Origin: Archangiaceae bacterium
GTDB lineage: Bacteria > Myxococcota > Myxococcia > Myxococcales > Myxococcaceae
Direction of reading: 5' to 3'
Length of the DNA stretch: 64,000 nucleotides
NCBI GenBank assembly: GCA_016714225.1
Contig: JADJNS010000039.1
Span: 1 to 64,000, forward strand
This document shows positions 34,367 to 43,111 of this stretch, piece after piece (positions within the stretch are counted from its first letter, which is position 1; each line of letters opens with the position of its first letter). The notes under the pieces are model-generated. The model was not told the DNA's origin. It searched no databases and saw only the letters and a list, made by a program, of their open reading frames with translations. Position numbers and translations under genes: made by a program.

Positions 34367-34777
34367 ATGAAAACGACGCTCCTCGCTGGTTCGTTGGCCC
34401 TCTCGCTCTTCTCCACGGCAGCCCTCGCGGACGACTGCGATCGCGGAGCGCCCCAGCCGCCGCCGGGGGCCGCCTACGGCGTCGGCCATCAGGACCCGAC
34501 CTTTCGCCAGGGCGAGCTCCGCTCGCACCGCGGCCCCGGCGCGTACCAGCTGCAGACCACCCAGCGCTGGGTGCAGGGCGGCACGCAGCAGTACTGGGTG
34601 AACGGCTTCTGCCACCGCCCGCCGTTCAGCCCGGTTCGGGTGTGTACCGCCGGCCACTACGAGACGCGCCAGCTGCCCGGCCATTACGAGAACGTTCAGC
34701 AGTGGGTCTGGGTGCCGCGCCACGAGGGCCGCGACGGCCGAGGCTACGGCCGCTCGTATTACTCGTACAACCGGTAG
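34367..34777 (+). CDS. Small secreted protein rich in aromatic residues
   Basis: 136 residues. A clear signal peptide (KTTLLAGSLALSLFSTAALAD) predicts export. The mature part is rich in Tyr, Trp, His and Gln with a repeated flavour (AGHYETRQLPGHYENVQQWVWVP, QRWVQGGTQQYWVNG) and ends in a Tyr/Arg-rich tail. It resembles small periplasmic YXWV/HYE-type proteins seen in myxobacteria; no function is known to me. ATG 34367 is chosen because it starts the signal peptide; an in-frame ATG at 34325 would overlap the divergent amidase start. Free-standing. Confidence 0.72.
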   Translation: MKTTLLAGSLALSLFSTAALADDCDRGAPQPPPGAAYGVGHQDPTFRQGELRSHRGPGAYQLQTTQRWVQGGTQQYWVNGFCHRPPFSPVRVCTAGHYETRQLPGHYENVQQWVWVPRHEGRDGRGYGRSYYSYNR

Positions 34778-34840
34778 CCGTTTAGGTGGTTGCAGGCGGT
34801 ACCGCGGGGGAATTGGGGTAAAACCTCGCCCTGGTCCCCC

Positions 34841-36802
34841 GTGGTGCTGCCCATCAAGCCCGTCGTCGTCCTGCCCGAGAGTGCGCCGTCGCGACCGGCG
34901 GTGCTGCGGGCCCTGCAGCAGCTGGGCGTGAGCGCGGCGGGGCTGCCCGTCCCCTCCGAATCGGACCTCGCGGTCGTCGACGTCACCGCCCCGGGGGGTG
35001 ACGCAGCCCTCGAGCAGCTGCTCGCTTCTCCTGCCGGCAACCGGCTCTCGGTGGTGGCCATCACCGACGGCGCGCTGCTCGAGAGAGAGGTCGCCGACGT
35101 GGTGGCGCCCCAGAGCCTCGACGCCGAGCTGGTGCTGCGCCTCAAGCGTGCCCATGCGCGGCGCACCACCTACCGCGAGGCGCGGGCGCGCCAGCGCGAC
35201 CTGCAGGTGCTCCTCGAGCTCACCGCCCGCTACGCCGAGGCCAGCGACGTCGACGAGCTGCTCCACGAGGTGACCCGCCGCCTGGCCGACGAGATGGAGA
35301 TCGACCGCGCCGCCCTGGTGCTGCTCGACGAAGAGAACGCCACCGGCACCATTCTCGCGGCCAGCGACGACGCCTCGCTGAAGGATTTGAAGATCGATCT
35401 CAAGCAGTACCCCGAGATTCGCGAGGTGGTGCGCACCGGCAAGCCGGTGATCGTCGAAGACGCCCCTTCGCATCCGCTGCTCGAAGACGTGCGCGACAAG
35501 GTGGCCGCGCGCGGCATTCGCAACATCGCCGCGATGCCGCTGGCGGTGCGCAACAAGGTGCTGGGCGTGCTGCTGCTGCGCCGCTCGTCGGGCCGCGGCG
35601 CGTTCGTCAACCGCGAGGTCGACTTCCTCACCACCGTGGCCCACGCCACCGCGGTGGCGCTGCGCAACGCCCGCCAGCTCGACGCCGAGCGCGGCCGCCG
35701 CGAGCGCGAGAAGAGCGCCCGCATCGCCGCCGAAGAGCGCGCCGAGGCGCTGCGCCAGTACGAGTCGTACTTCGAGCACCTCTCTGACGGCGTGGCGATT
35801 CTCGACGACAAGGCGTGCGTGCTCTCGCTCAACCCCGCCGGCCGCAAGCTGCTCGACGTCGAGCTCGACGAGGCCAAGGGTCGCCACATCAACGCGCTCA
35901 CCAACCCCAGCGACGACGGCCTGCTGATGGAGGTGCTCAACTCGGTGTCGCAGGGCAAGACCCGCAGCGACTTCGACGTGCCGGTGCGCACCCTCGCTGG
36001 GCGGCGGCTCACCCTGTCGCTCTCGGCCGCTCCGCTCGACTTCGAGCGCGACAAGGCGGTGGCGATTCTCACCCTGCGCGACGTGACCCGGGCGCGCGCC
36101 CTCGCCGACGAGCTGCAGAAGACCAAAGACTATCTCGAGCGCCTGATCGACTCGTCGGTCGACGCGATCATCGCCGCCGACATGAAGGGCAAGGTCATTC
36201 TCTTCAACAAGGCGGCCGAGTCGATCTGCGGGTGGACCAGCGAGCAGGCGCTCGAGTCGCTCGACGTGCAGCGGCTCTACCCCAAGGGGCAGGCGCGCGA
36301 GGTGATGACCGCGCTGCGCAGCAACCAGGGCGGCGGGGTGGGCCGCCTGGCCCAGTCTCGGCGCGAGATCATCCACAAGAACGGCGACCGCATACCGGTC
36401 AGCATGTCGGCGGCCATCATCTACGAGGGCGGTCGCGAAATCGGCACCGTCGGAATCTTTACCGACCTTCGCGATCGGCTGAAGCTCGAGCGCAAGTTGT
36501 CGGACGCCGAGACCCGGCTCGAAGAGAGCGAGAAGAACAAGGTGTTGATGGCCCTCGCCGGCGCCGCGGCGCACGAGCTCAACCAGCCCCTCACCTCGGT
36601 GATGGGCTACGCCGAGCTGGTGAAGCGCAAGATCCCCGAGACCGAGCCCAGCTTCCGCTACGTCGACGTGATCTACCGCGAGGCCGAGCGCATGGCCGAG
36701 ATCGTACGCAAGATCGGCAAGATCACCCGGTACGAGGTGAAGGAATATGTCGGCGACCAGACCATCGTCGACATCGACAAGGCAGCCGCGCATGAAGAGT
36801 GA
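34841..36802 (+). CDS. PAS/GAF sensor protein ending in HisKA domain, no ATPase domain
   Basis: About 653 residues. Order: degenerate receiver-like N-terminus (PVVVLPESAPSRPAVLRAL), GAF domain (about 135-290), two PAS domains (YESYFEHLSDGVAILDD and YLERLIDSSVDAIIAAD), then HisKA with the phosphoacceptor His578 in AAHELNQPLTSVMGYAEL. The protein stops about 75 residues later (VGDQTIVDIDKAAAHEE), with no N, G1 or G2 box, so it cannot phosphorylate itself. The next gene overlaps by 11 bp and encodes a complete kinase that could phosphorylate it in trans or form a heterodimer. Start GTG 34841 or 34844 chosen; TTG 34790 possible. Confidence 0.85.
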   Translation: MVLPIKPVVVLPESAPSRPAVLRALQQLGVSAAGLPVPSESDLAVVDVTAPGGDAALEQLLASPAGNRLSVVAITDGALLEREVADVVAPQSLDAELVLRLKRAHARRTTYREARARQRDLQVLLELTARYAEASDVDELLHEVTRRLADEMEIDRAALVLLDEENATGTILAASDDASLKDLKIDLKQYPEIREVVRTGKPVIVEDAPSHPLLEDVRDKVAARGIRNIAAMPLAVRNKVLGVLLLRRSSGRGAFVNREVDFLTTVAHATAVALRNARQLDAERGRREREKSARIAAEERAEALRQYESYFEHLSDGVAILDDKACVLSLNPAGRKLLDVELDEAKGRHINALTNPSDDGLLMEVLNSVSQGKTRSDFDVPVRTLAGRRLTLSLSAAPLDFERDKAVAILTLRDVTRARALADELQKTKDYLERLIDSSVDAIIAADMKGKVILFNKAAESICGWTSEQALESLDVQRLYPKGQAREVMTALRSNQGGGVGRLAQSRREIIHKNGDRIPVSMSAAIIYEGGREIGTVGIFTDLRDRLKLERKLSDAETRLEESEKNKVLMALAGAAAHELNQPLTSVMGYAELVKRKIPETEPSFRYVDVIYREAERMAEIVRKIGKITRYEVKEYVGDQTIVDIDKAAAHEE

Positions 36803-38717
36803 CTCGCCGGCCAACCTGGTGCCTTTTCCGGTCACCGGCCCGGCGGCCGACGCCTTTCGCGCCTTCTTCGAGACCGTCGACGGCCCCGCCGCGCTCTGTG
36901 ACGCGCAGATGACCGTGCTCACCGCCAACGCCGCGTTCGAGGCGCTGTGCGGCGCACGCGACATCTCGGGCAAGCCGCTCTCCGAGCTGATGGCGCAGGT
37001 GCCCGAGGCTCCGGCCGAGGGCCGCACCGAGGTGGTCGACGTGCGCACCGAGGGCGGTCACCCGGTGACGCTGAGCTTCAGCCGGCGTGGCGCCACGGTG
37101 GCGGTGCTGGCGCGGCAGATGCCCCAAGACATGCTCTCGGCCGCCGGCCGGGCGCTGATCGAGCACGGCCGGGTCGAGCAGCGGCTGCTCGAGCTGGGCC
37201 GGCAGGTGGCGCTCTCGATGAGCGAAGAAGAGCTGGTCGCCACGGTGGCGCGCGGGGTGAAGGGCCTCTTCCCCGGGCGAACCTTCTGCGTGCGCATCAC
37301 CGACCCGCGCACCTGCGTGCTGACCTCGCTCTACGCCGAAGGGCGCATGCGCGACGGGGTGCGCGACACCCTGGTCATCAAGCGCTCGGCCGCCGAGAAG
37401 ACGCACCTGTCGACGTCGGGCCTGCCGACCGACCGGGTCAAGGTGGTCGCCGGCGACCGCCCGCTGCTCTTCAACGGCAGCGTGCGCGGCATCAGCGCTC
37501 CGCTGGTGGCCTCGGGGCAGCTGTTCGGGGTGGTCGACGTCGAGTACCCCGAGGGCATGAGCGCCGACCTGGTGAGCGACGAGCGGGTGCTGATTCAGCT
37601 CGCCAACCAGGTGAGCGTGGCGGTGCGCAACGCCAAGCTCATCGACGAGCTGATCTTCGTGCGCAAGTACCTCGAGGAGCTGCTCGAGCACGCCAACGCC
37701 CTGATCCTGGTCGCCAACCGTGACCGCAAGGTGGTGGTGTTCAACAAGGCGATGATGCTGCTCACCGGGCTGTCGAAGAGCGAAGTGCTCGGGCAAGACC
37801 TGCTCGAGTTCGTGCCCGAGAGCGAGCGGCTGAAGGTGATGCGGGTGATGTCGAGCTCGCTGAGGGGCGAGGCGGTGTCGAGCTTCGAGACCCTGCTCAA
37901 GGCCAGCAACGGCAACGAGATTCGGGTCGCGTTCTCGAGCTCGTCGGTGCTGACCCAGACCGGAGAAGTCGAGGGCGTGATCGCCATCGGGCAAGACCTC
38001 ACCCGCATGAAGGAGCTCGAGAAGCGGGTGGTGCAGGCCGAGAAGCTCACCTCGCTGGGCCAGCTGGCGGCGAGCGTGGTGCACGAGATCAACAACCCGA
38101 TGACCGCGGTGTCGGCCTACGCCGAGGCGCTGCTCTCTCGCGCGCGAACCCAGCCCGCGCCCGACCCGGCGGACGTCGAGAAGTTCAAGAAGATCGTCGA
38201 CAACAGCGAGCGCGTGCTGCGCTTCACCCGCGACCTGGTGAGCTACGCCCGCCCGCCGCAAGACAAGGCCACCGAGGTCGACCTGAACGCCGCGGTCGAG
38301 CAGGCGATCGGCTTCTGCGAGCACGTGCTCTCGAAGCACGGGGTGAAGCTCGAGCGCGACCTTCAGCCCGTGCCGGCGTTCTTCGCGGTGAAGCAGAACC
38401 TCTCGCAGGTGGTGGTGAACCTCATCACCAACGCCTGCCACGCCATGCCCCGGGGCGGGCAGATTTCGGTGCGCACCCGCGCCGACGACGGCACCGCCGT
38501 CATCACCGTCTCCGACGACGGCGCCGGCATCTCGCCCGAGGTGCGCGCGCGCATCTTCGAGCCGTTCTTCACCACCAAGCCCGACGGCAAGGGCACCGGC
38601 CTGGGGCTCTCGATCGTGCAGGGCATCGTCGAGAACCACGGCGGCACCATCGAGGTCGACAGCGAGACGGGCCGCGGCACCACCTTCACCATTCGCCTGC
38701 CGATGGTGACCGGGTGA
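36792..38717 (+). CDS. PAS-GAF-PAS sensor histidine kinase
   Basis: 641 residues, no membrane segment, so cytoplasmic. Order: PAS-like (FETVDGPAALCDAQMTVLTA), GAF (about 120-295), PAS (YLEELLEHANALILVANRD), HisKA with His431 in ASVVHEINNPMTAVSAYAE, and a full HATPase_c domain (N box NLITNACHAMP, G1 VSDDGAGISPE, F box EPFFTTKPDGKGTGLGLSI). It overlaps the 3' end of the kinase-like gene by 11 bp, and the barrel gene overlaps its stop. No response regulator is adjacent. By context its substrate is either the HisKA-only partner or a distant regulator. Confidence 0.92.
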   Translation: MKSDSPANLVPFPVTGPAADAFRAFFETVDGPAALCDAQMTVLTANAAFEALCGARDISGKPLSELMAQVPEAPAEGRTEVVDVRTEGGHPVTLSFSRRGATVAVLARQMPQDMLSAAGRALIEHGRVEQRLLELGRQVALSMSEEELVATVARGVKGLFPGRTFCVRITDPRTCVLTSLYAEGRMRDGVRDTLVIKRSAAEKTHLSTSGLPTDRVKVVAGDRPLLFNGSVRGISAPLVASGQLFGVVDVEYPEGMSADLVSDERVLIQLANQVSVAVRNAKLIDELIFVRKYLEELLEHANALILVANRDRKVVVFNKAMMLLTGLSKSEVLGQDLLEFVPESERLKVMRVMSSSLRGEAVSSFETLLKASNGNEIRVAFSSSSVLTQTGEVEGVIAIGQDLTRMKELEKRVVQAEKLTSLGQLAASVVHEINNPMTAVSAYAEALLSRARTQPAPDPADVEKFKKIVDNSERVLRFTRDLVSYARPPQDKATEVDLNAAVEQAIGFCEHVLSKHGVKLERDLQPVPAFFAVKQNLSQVVVNLITNACHAMPRGGQISVRTRADDGTAVITVSDDGAGISPEVRARIFEPFFTTKPDGKGTGLGLSIVQGIVENHGGTIEVDSETGRGTTFTIRLPMVTG

Positions 38718-39544
38718 TGCTCGCTGCGCTCGCCGCGGTGCTGTTCGCGGTCGAGCCGGCGACTGCGCCGCTGCACGCGGTGCCGCAGCTCACGCTCGCC
38801 GCGAAGAAGAAGAAGGCCAGGGGCGGTGCGCCGAAAGAGAAAGAGGCTCCGGCCGAGACCAGCGAGGGGCTCGACCTCACCGAGCCGGCCGCGGCGGCGC
38901 CGAGCGAGTCGAGCGACTCGACCAGCAGCGCCGAGCCGTCGGTCGCCGAAGAGGCCGCGCCCACGAAGCCGCAGTCGACCGGCTTCAGCCTGGTGACCCC
39001 GCACACCGTCGGCGAGTCGCAGAACGCGCTCGAGGCCGGGGTGGGGTGGCCGGGCGTGTACGCCTCCTACTGGCGCGGCCTGGCGAACAACCTCGACGTG
39101 GGCGCGAAGGTCGGCTTCAACTGGGGCTACGAGGGGCTGCTCGCGCGGCCGGTGCCGGGCTTGCGGCTTCAGCTGCAGGCCCGCTTCCAGGTGTTCGACA
39201 ACGGCAGTCTCTCGCTGGGGGTGAGCTTCGCGCCGGGCGTGCTGCTCTACTTTTTCCCCGGCACCGGGCTGCAGCCAGGCGTGCTGCTGCCGCTGGCCGC
39301 CACGCTGGGCCTGCCCAACTTCGTGAACAAGCTGAGCCTGAGCGCGAGGCTCGAGGTGCCGTTCTTCGTCATCTTCCGCACCGGGCCGACAGTGCCGGTG
39401 CTGGTGGGCGCGAGCGCCGAGTACGCGCTCAGCGACGCGCTGCTGGTGTTCGTGAGGCTGATGCCGCTGGGGTTCGCGGTCAACAGCGCCGGCTCGCTCT
39501 TCTACACCTTCGAGGGTTACGCCGGCGTGGGGTATCACCTGTAG
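38714..39544 (+). CDS. Predicted outer-membrane beta-barrel protein
   Basis: 276 residues. N-terminal hydrophobic signal (LAALAAVLFAVEPATA), then a disordered Lys/Glu/Ala/Ser linker to about residue 90 (KKKKARGGAPKEKEAPAE). About 180 residues of alternating strands follow (LEAGVGWPGVYASYWRGL, LSLSARLEVPFFVIF, LFYTFEGYAGVGYHL), ending near an aromatic/Leu terminus as barrels do. GTG 38714 overlaps the histidine-kinase stop (ATG 38717 is an alternative). The Ser/Thr kinase gene starts three bases after its stop. Four co-directional genes (two kinases, barrel, Ser/Thr kinase) look like one operon. Confidence 0.68.
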   Translation: MMLAALAAVLFAVEPATAPLHAVPQLTLAAKKKKARGGAPKEKEAPAETSEGLDLTEPAAAAPSESSDSTSSAEPSVAEEAAPTKPQSTGFSLVTPHTVGESQNALEAGVGWPGVYASYWRGLANNLDVGAKVGFNWGYEGLLARPVPGLRLQLQARFQVFDNGSLSLGVSFAPGVLLYFFPGTGLQPGVLLPLAATLGLPNFVNKLSLSARLEVPFFVIFRTGPTVPVLVGASAEYALSDALLVFVRLMPLGFAVNSAGSLFYTFEGYAGVGYHL

Positions 39545-39547
39545 GAA

Positions 39548-40927
39548 TTGGAACAGCTCGGGCGCTACCAGCTGGAACGCAAGCTCGCCGCGGGCGGCAT
39601 GGCCGAGGTGTTTCTGGCCCGGCAGCTGGGCCCGGGCGGCTTCGCGCGCACCTGCGTGGTCAAGCGCATGCTGCCGCAGCTGTCGGAAGACGTGACCTTC
39701 GTAGAGATGTTTCTCGACGAGGCGCGGGTGGCGGCGCGGCTGCAGCATCAGAACATCGCGCAGATCTACGACTTCGGGCACGAGCGCGGCAGCTACTACC
39801 TGGCGATGGAGTACGTGCCCGGCGAGAACCTGAAGGTGGTGATCGAGTCGCGCCTCAAGGCGGGTCGCCACATCGACCTGCCGGTGGCCGCCAAGGTCAC
39901 CGCGCTGGTGGCGCACGCGCTCGACTACGCGCACCACGCCAGCGACGAGAAGGGGCGGCCGCTGCAGATCATTCACCGCGACGTCAGCCCGCAGAACGTC
40001 ATGATCAGCACCGCCGGCGAGGTGAAGCTGATCGACTTCGGCATCGCCAAGGCGGCGACCGACAGCCACCGCACCGTGGCCGGCACGCTCAAGGGCAAGT
40101 GGGCGTACATGTCGCCCGAGCAGCTGCGCCACCAGAAGGTCGACCAGCGCACCGACCTCTATGCGCTGGGGCTGGTGCTGTACGAGCTCTTGGCGCTCAA
40201 GCCCGCGGTGCCGGCCAGCGACAACGTCAACGAGCTGATGCTCGCGGCGGTCGAGCGGCAGTACGCGCCCATCGAGCGGCTGCGCCCCGACACGCCCAAG
40301 ACGCTGCGCCTGGTGCTCGAGCGCGCGCTGAAGGTCTCGCCCGGCGAGCGCTACCAGAGCGCGCGTGAGCTGGCCGACGCGCTCGAAGACTGGCTCGAGC
40401 AGGTGGGCGAGACGGCGGGGCCGGGTCAGCTCGCCGAGCTGCTCGATGACCCGTCGCGCCTCACCACCGAGCCCACCGGCTCGCAGCCGGTGCGGCGGGT
40501 GAAGGGGCAGGGCACGGTGCGCGAGGTGCAGCGGCCCGATGACCCCAGCTTCGCCGAGACGCCGCTGATGGGCACTCCGCCGGTGAGCCGCAAGGGCGTC
40601 GAGCCCGACCTGTCGCTGGTGCCCACCGAGCCCGAGCGGGTGGGGCCCGACATCGACGCGGTGATGAAGCTCTCGCGCGACACGCTGGGCAGGTCGCCGC
40701 GCGAGGCGCCCACGGCGCAGGCGCGGCCGCGCAACGTGGGCTCGCGCGACGAGCTCAAGTCGAGGCCGCCGACCGGCGAGGGCACCCCGACCGACCCCGA
40801 GCCGGGCAGCGCGACGGTGACCGAGCCGTCGGGGCGGGCGCGGCTGTGGCCCTACGTGACGGTGGTGGTGCTGCTGGCGGCGGTGGCGTTCGGGCTGGCG
40901 GTGCTGCTGCTGCTGAGAAAGCACTGA
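39548..40927 (+). CDS. Ser/Thr protein kinase with C-terminal membrane anchor
   Basis: 459 residues. The kinase domain starts at the N-terminus: GRYQLERKLAAGGMAEVF Gly loop, Lys39 in CVVKRML, catalytic Asp145 in IIHRDVSPQN, LIDFGIAKA, and YMSPEQLRHQKVD. Residues 280-430 are a polar, Pro/Glu-rich linker. A single membrane helix (VTVVVLLAAVAFGLAVLLLL) lies eight residues from the end, followed only by RKH, so nothing faces the periplasm and signal input must be internal. The start is TTG 39548. It closes the operon that begins with the HisKA-only sensor, suggesting cross-talk of His and Ser/Thr phosphorylation. Confidence 0.9.
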   Translation: MEQLGRYQLERKLAAGGMAEVFLARQLGPGGFARTCVVKRMLPQLSEDVTFVEMFLDEARVAARLQHQNIAQIYDFGHERGSYYLAMEYVPGENLKVVIESRLKAGRHIDLPVAAKVTALVAHALDYAHHASDEKGRPLQIIHRDVSPQNVMISTAGEVKLIDFGIAKAATDSHRTVAGTLKGKWAYMSPEQLRHQKVDQRTDLYALGLVLYELLALKPAVPASDNVNELMLAAVERQYAPIERLRPDTPKTLRLVLERALKVSPGERYQSARELADALEDWLEQVGETAGPGQLAELLDDPSRLTTEPTGSQPVRRVKGQGTVREVQRPDDPSFAETPLMGTPPVSRKGVEPDLSLVPTEPERVGPDIDAVMKLSRDTLGRSPREAPTAQARPRNVGSRDELKSRPPTGEGTPTDPEPGSATVTEPSGRARLWPYVTVVVLLAAVAFGLAVLLLLRKH

Positions 40928-40931
40928 AGCG

Positions 40932-41741
40932 CTACGGCTCTTCACCTTCGTCGAGCTCCTGGCGAAACTCGTCTTTGGTGATGAGCCCCTTGCGCGCCAT
41001 CAGCCGCATCAGCGCCCAGAACTTCTTCTCGAGCTTCTCGAGCTCGTCTTGCGGGTCGGTCTCACCGAACAGGTACTGCAGGTCTTTCGCCACCGCGCCT
41101 TTGCGCTTCTGCGAGGCGGCCTGGCGCTGGTCGATGAGCTGCTCGAGCGCGCGCATCTCGTTCGGGGTGGGCTCATCGGGGGGCAGCTCTCGACCCATCA
41201 CCACCTGGGGCTCTTCGACCGGCGCCTCGGTGTCGACCACCCGCACCGCGCCGCCGCGCTGCACCAGCGCCATCTTCCCCTCGCCGGCGAGATCGGGGTT
41301 GACCTTGTGGTAGTAGCGCAAGATGGCGCTGCGCACCTGCGAGAGCGTGGCCAGCCGGGTGGCCACCGGCAGCCCGGTGGTGAACTCGATTTCCTGAATC
41401 GCCGCCGAGTTGAGCGGGTCGGCCATGGCCACCAGCAGGGCCTTGCGCGCGCCGTTCTTCTCGATGCCGAAGGGGAAGACCTCGTTCAGCTCGCAGAAGC
41501 GGGCGCGCAGCATGTGAATCGCTGCCCAATCGGGGGTCTGGCCCTTGAGCTCGACCAGCGGCACGCCCAGCGCCTGCGACAGGCCTGCAGCGAGTGCTTC
41601 TTCGCTGACGAAGCCCTGAGAGATGAGGGTGATGCCCAGCCGGGCGCGGGTCTGCTTCTGGATCATCAGCGCGGCTTCGAGCTGGTGGCGGCTGATCACG
41701 CCGTTCTCCAGCAGCAGCTCGCCGATGCGCTTCCGGGCCAT
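40932..41741 (-). CDS. GspE N-terminal (MshEN)-like domain protein
   Basis: 269 residues. The first about 150 residues match the N-terminal domain of type II/IV secretion ATPases: RKRIGELLLENGVISRHQLEAAL, LGITLISQGFVSEEALAAGL, and a later LVAMADPLNSAAIQEIEF. The ATPase domain is absent. The rest is charged and helical (ALEQLIDQRQAASQKRKG, LEKLEKKFWALMRLMARKG). Some MshEN domains bind c-di-GMP; the motif here is not complete enough to claim that. It may couple a signal to a motor or secretion machine. Transcribed away from the TolQ-type motor operon, with its start near that operon's promoter. Confidence 0.78.
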   Translation of the reverse strand: MARKRIGELLLENGVISRHQLEAALMIQKQTRARLGITLISQGFVSEEALAAGLSQALGVPLVELKGQTPDWAAIHMLRARFCELNEVFPFGIEKNGARKALLVAMADPLNSAAIQEIEFTTGLPVATRLATLSQVRSAILRYYHKVNPDLAGEGKMALVQRGGAVRVVDTEAPVEEPQVVMGRELPPDEPTPNEMRALEQLIDQRQAASQKRKGAVAKDLQYLFGETDPQDELEKLEKKFWALMRLMARKGLITKDEFRQELDEGEEP

Positions 41742-41755
41742 GCTCGGGTCCTACC

Positions 41756-41785
41756 TTGACAGCGTTTCTGGGCGGAGCCTACTGT
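41756..41785 (+). promoter_or_regulatory. Sigma-70-like promoter of the TolQ/TolR operon
   Basis: A perfect -35 TTGACA (41756-41761), an 18-bp spacer and a -10-like TACTGT (41780-41785) lie 50 bp before the ATG of the TolQ-type gene. Transcription would begin near 41792. Two TTCGAA palindromes 13 bp apart (41797 and 41810) follow in the leader. It is the best consensus promoter seen in this GC-rich window and agrees with a highly expressed motor operon. Confidence 0.6.
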
Positions 41786-41835
41786 CCGCCGTCTTTTTCG
41801 AAGGGGTTGTTCGAAACCTCGGAGGCAACACAACA

Positions 41836-42561
41836 ATGATTCTGAGCAATCTGGCACTGCTGGCGGCTGAGTCCGGCGGCGAAGAAGGTCTTTTCGATTC
41901 CATCGCGCAGCGCTGGAACGAAGGCGGCGGCGGCATGTACCCGATCGCGCTCGCGGGCGTGATTGGCGTGGCCATCATCGTCGAGCGGATCATCGTGTTG
42001 TTCTTCACCGCGAGCATCAACAAAGACGGCTTCCTCCGCGGTCTGAAGAAGCACATCTACGCCGGTGATCTGGACAAGGCGATCAACTACGTGGCCGGCC
42101 AGAAGCCGACCCCGCTGACCAACGTGATCAAGTCGGGCCTGATGAACGTGCCCAAGGGTGAAGAAGAAGTGCAGGCGGCGCTCGACGAAGCGGCCCTGCG
42201 CGAGACCCCCAAGATCGAAGCGCGCACCGGCTACCTGGCGATGCTCGGCAACGCCGCGATGCTCGCCGGTCTGCTCGGTACGGTGAACGGCCTCATCGGC
42301 TCGTTCAAAGCGGTGGCGCACGTCGCTCCTGCCGACAAGGCCACCATTCTCGCCGCGTCGATCTCGGAAGCGATGAACTGCACGTTCTTCGGTCTGATCG
42401 TCGCGATTCCGATGCTGGTGTTCTTCTCGATTCTCATGGGCCGCACCCAGGCGCTGGTGAACGACATGAACGAGACCTCGGTCGCGGTGCTCAACCTGGT
42501 GGTGAGCAACAAGGACAAGTTCAAGAACGTGTCGGTGCCGGCCTCGGCGGGCGAAGACTGA
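41836..42561 (+). CDS. MotA/TolQ/ExbB family proton-channel protein (AglR-like)
   Basis: 241 residues. Three membrane helices: YPIALAGVIGVAIIVERIIV near the start, then LAMLGNAAMLAGLLGTVNGL and TFFGLIVAIPMLVFFSIL after a large cytoplasmic loop. The GTVNGLIGSFKAV motif is typical of TolQ/ExbB. ATG has a GGAGG site. It heads an operon with two TolR-type genes, the order of the aglR-aglQ-aglS gliding motor genes of Myxococcus. Such complexes use proton flow to drive movement or energy transfer across the envelope. The AglR assignment rests on gene order and is moderate. Confidence 0.85.
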   Translation: MILSNLALLAAESGGEEGLFDSIAQRWNEGGGGMYPIALAGVIGVAIIVERIIVLFFTASINKDGFLRGLKKHIYAGDLDKAINYVAGQKPTPLTNVIKSGLMNVPKGEEEVQAALDEAALRETPKIEARTGYLAMLGNAAMLAGLLGTVNGLIGSFKAVAHVAPADKATILAASISEAMNCTFFGLIVAIPMLVFFSILMGRTQALVNDMNETSVAVLNLVVSNKDKFKNVSVPASAGED

Positions 42562-42567
42562 TCGCCT

Positions 42568-42590
42568 CGGGGAACCTTCTGGGTTCCCCG
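42568..42590 (+). promoter_or_regulatory. Intercistronic hairpin between TolQ- and first TolR-type gene
   Basis: A perfect 9-bp stem (CGGGGAACC with GGTTCCCCG) and five-base loop sits in the 62-bp gap. There is no T-run after it, so it is not a standard terminator. It could slow decay of the upstream part of the message or partly end transcription, setting more TolQ than TolR; these motors use about five TolQ/MotA per two TolR/MotB. The effect is inferred. Confidence 0.55.
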
Positions 42591-42623
42591 ATGTCTTGAA
42601 CCCACAGCAGTAGGAGAAGACCC

Positions 42624-43100
42624 ATGGCAGGTGGTGGAGATCCTGGCGTACCGAGTAAAGGCGGCAAAAAGCCGCTGGATACGGTCATCAACCTGGTGCC
42701 GTTCATCGACCTGATGGCCGTGACCATCGCGTTCCTCATCATGACCGCGGTGTGGACTCAGGTCGGTCGGCTCCAGGTGGGTCAAGCAGGCGGTCCGTCG
42801 GATCCGAACAAGCAGGAGGAGGAGCAGAAGACCCTGCCCCTCACCCTGCTGATCACCGAGAAGGAGCTCAAGCTCACGCTCGGTGGCACGCAGTACGACC
42901 CGATTCCGATCGACCCGACCAAGCTCGACCTCGCGAAGCTGGAAGCGAAGTTCAAGGAGATCAAGAGCAACCTGCCTGATCAGCAGGCCATCACCCTGCA
43001 GACCGAAGATGCGGTGAAGTACGAGGTGTTGGTGCGCATCATCGACACCTGCATCGGGTCTGAGCTGCCGGCCATCTCGGTCTCGCCGGCGGCAGGGTAA
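42624..43100 (+). CDS. TolR/ExbD family motor protein (AglQ-like)
   Basis: 158 residues. A short Gly-rich N-terminus leads to one membrane helix, VPFIDLMAVTIAFLIMTAVW, whose Asp is the proton-carrying residue of TolR/ExbD/MotB proteins. The periplasmic part (LPLTLLITEKELKLTLGG, VKYEVLVRIIDTCIGSEL) has the ExbD fold pattern. AGGAG ribosome binding site. It lies between the TolQ-type gene and a second TolR-type gene 12 bp downstream. A paralogue at 45173-45586 shares its membrane segment closely at DNA level. Confidence 0.87.
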   Translation: MAGGGDPGVPSKGGKKPLDTVINLVPFIDLMAVTIAFLIMTAVWTQVGRLQVGQAGGPSDPNKQEEEQKTLPLTLLITEKELKLTLGGTQYDPIPIDPTKLDLAKLEAKFKEIKSNLPDQQAITLQTEDAVKYEVLVRIIDTCIGSELPAISVSPAAG

Positions 43101-43111
43101 CCGGAGACGCA

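Noticed and set aside
34790..34840. TTG start 17 codons upstream for the HisKA-only sensor
   Set aside because: The extra residues (QAVPRGNWGKTSPW) do not resemble the domain; GTG 34841 directly precedes the receiver-like strand.
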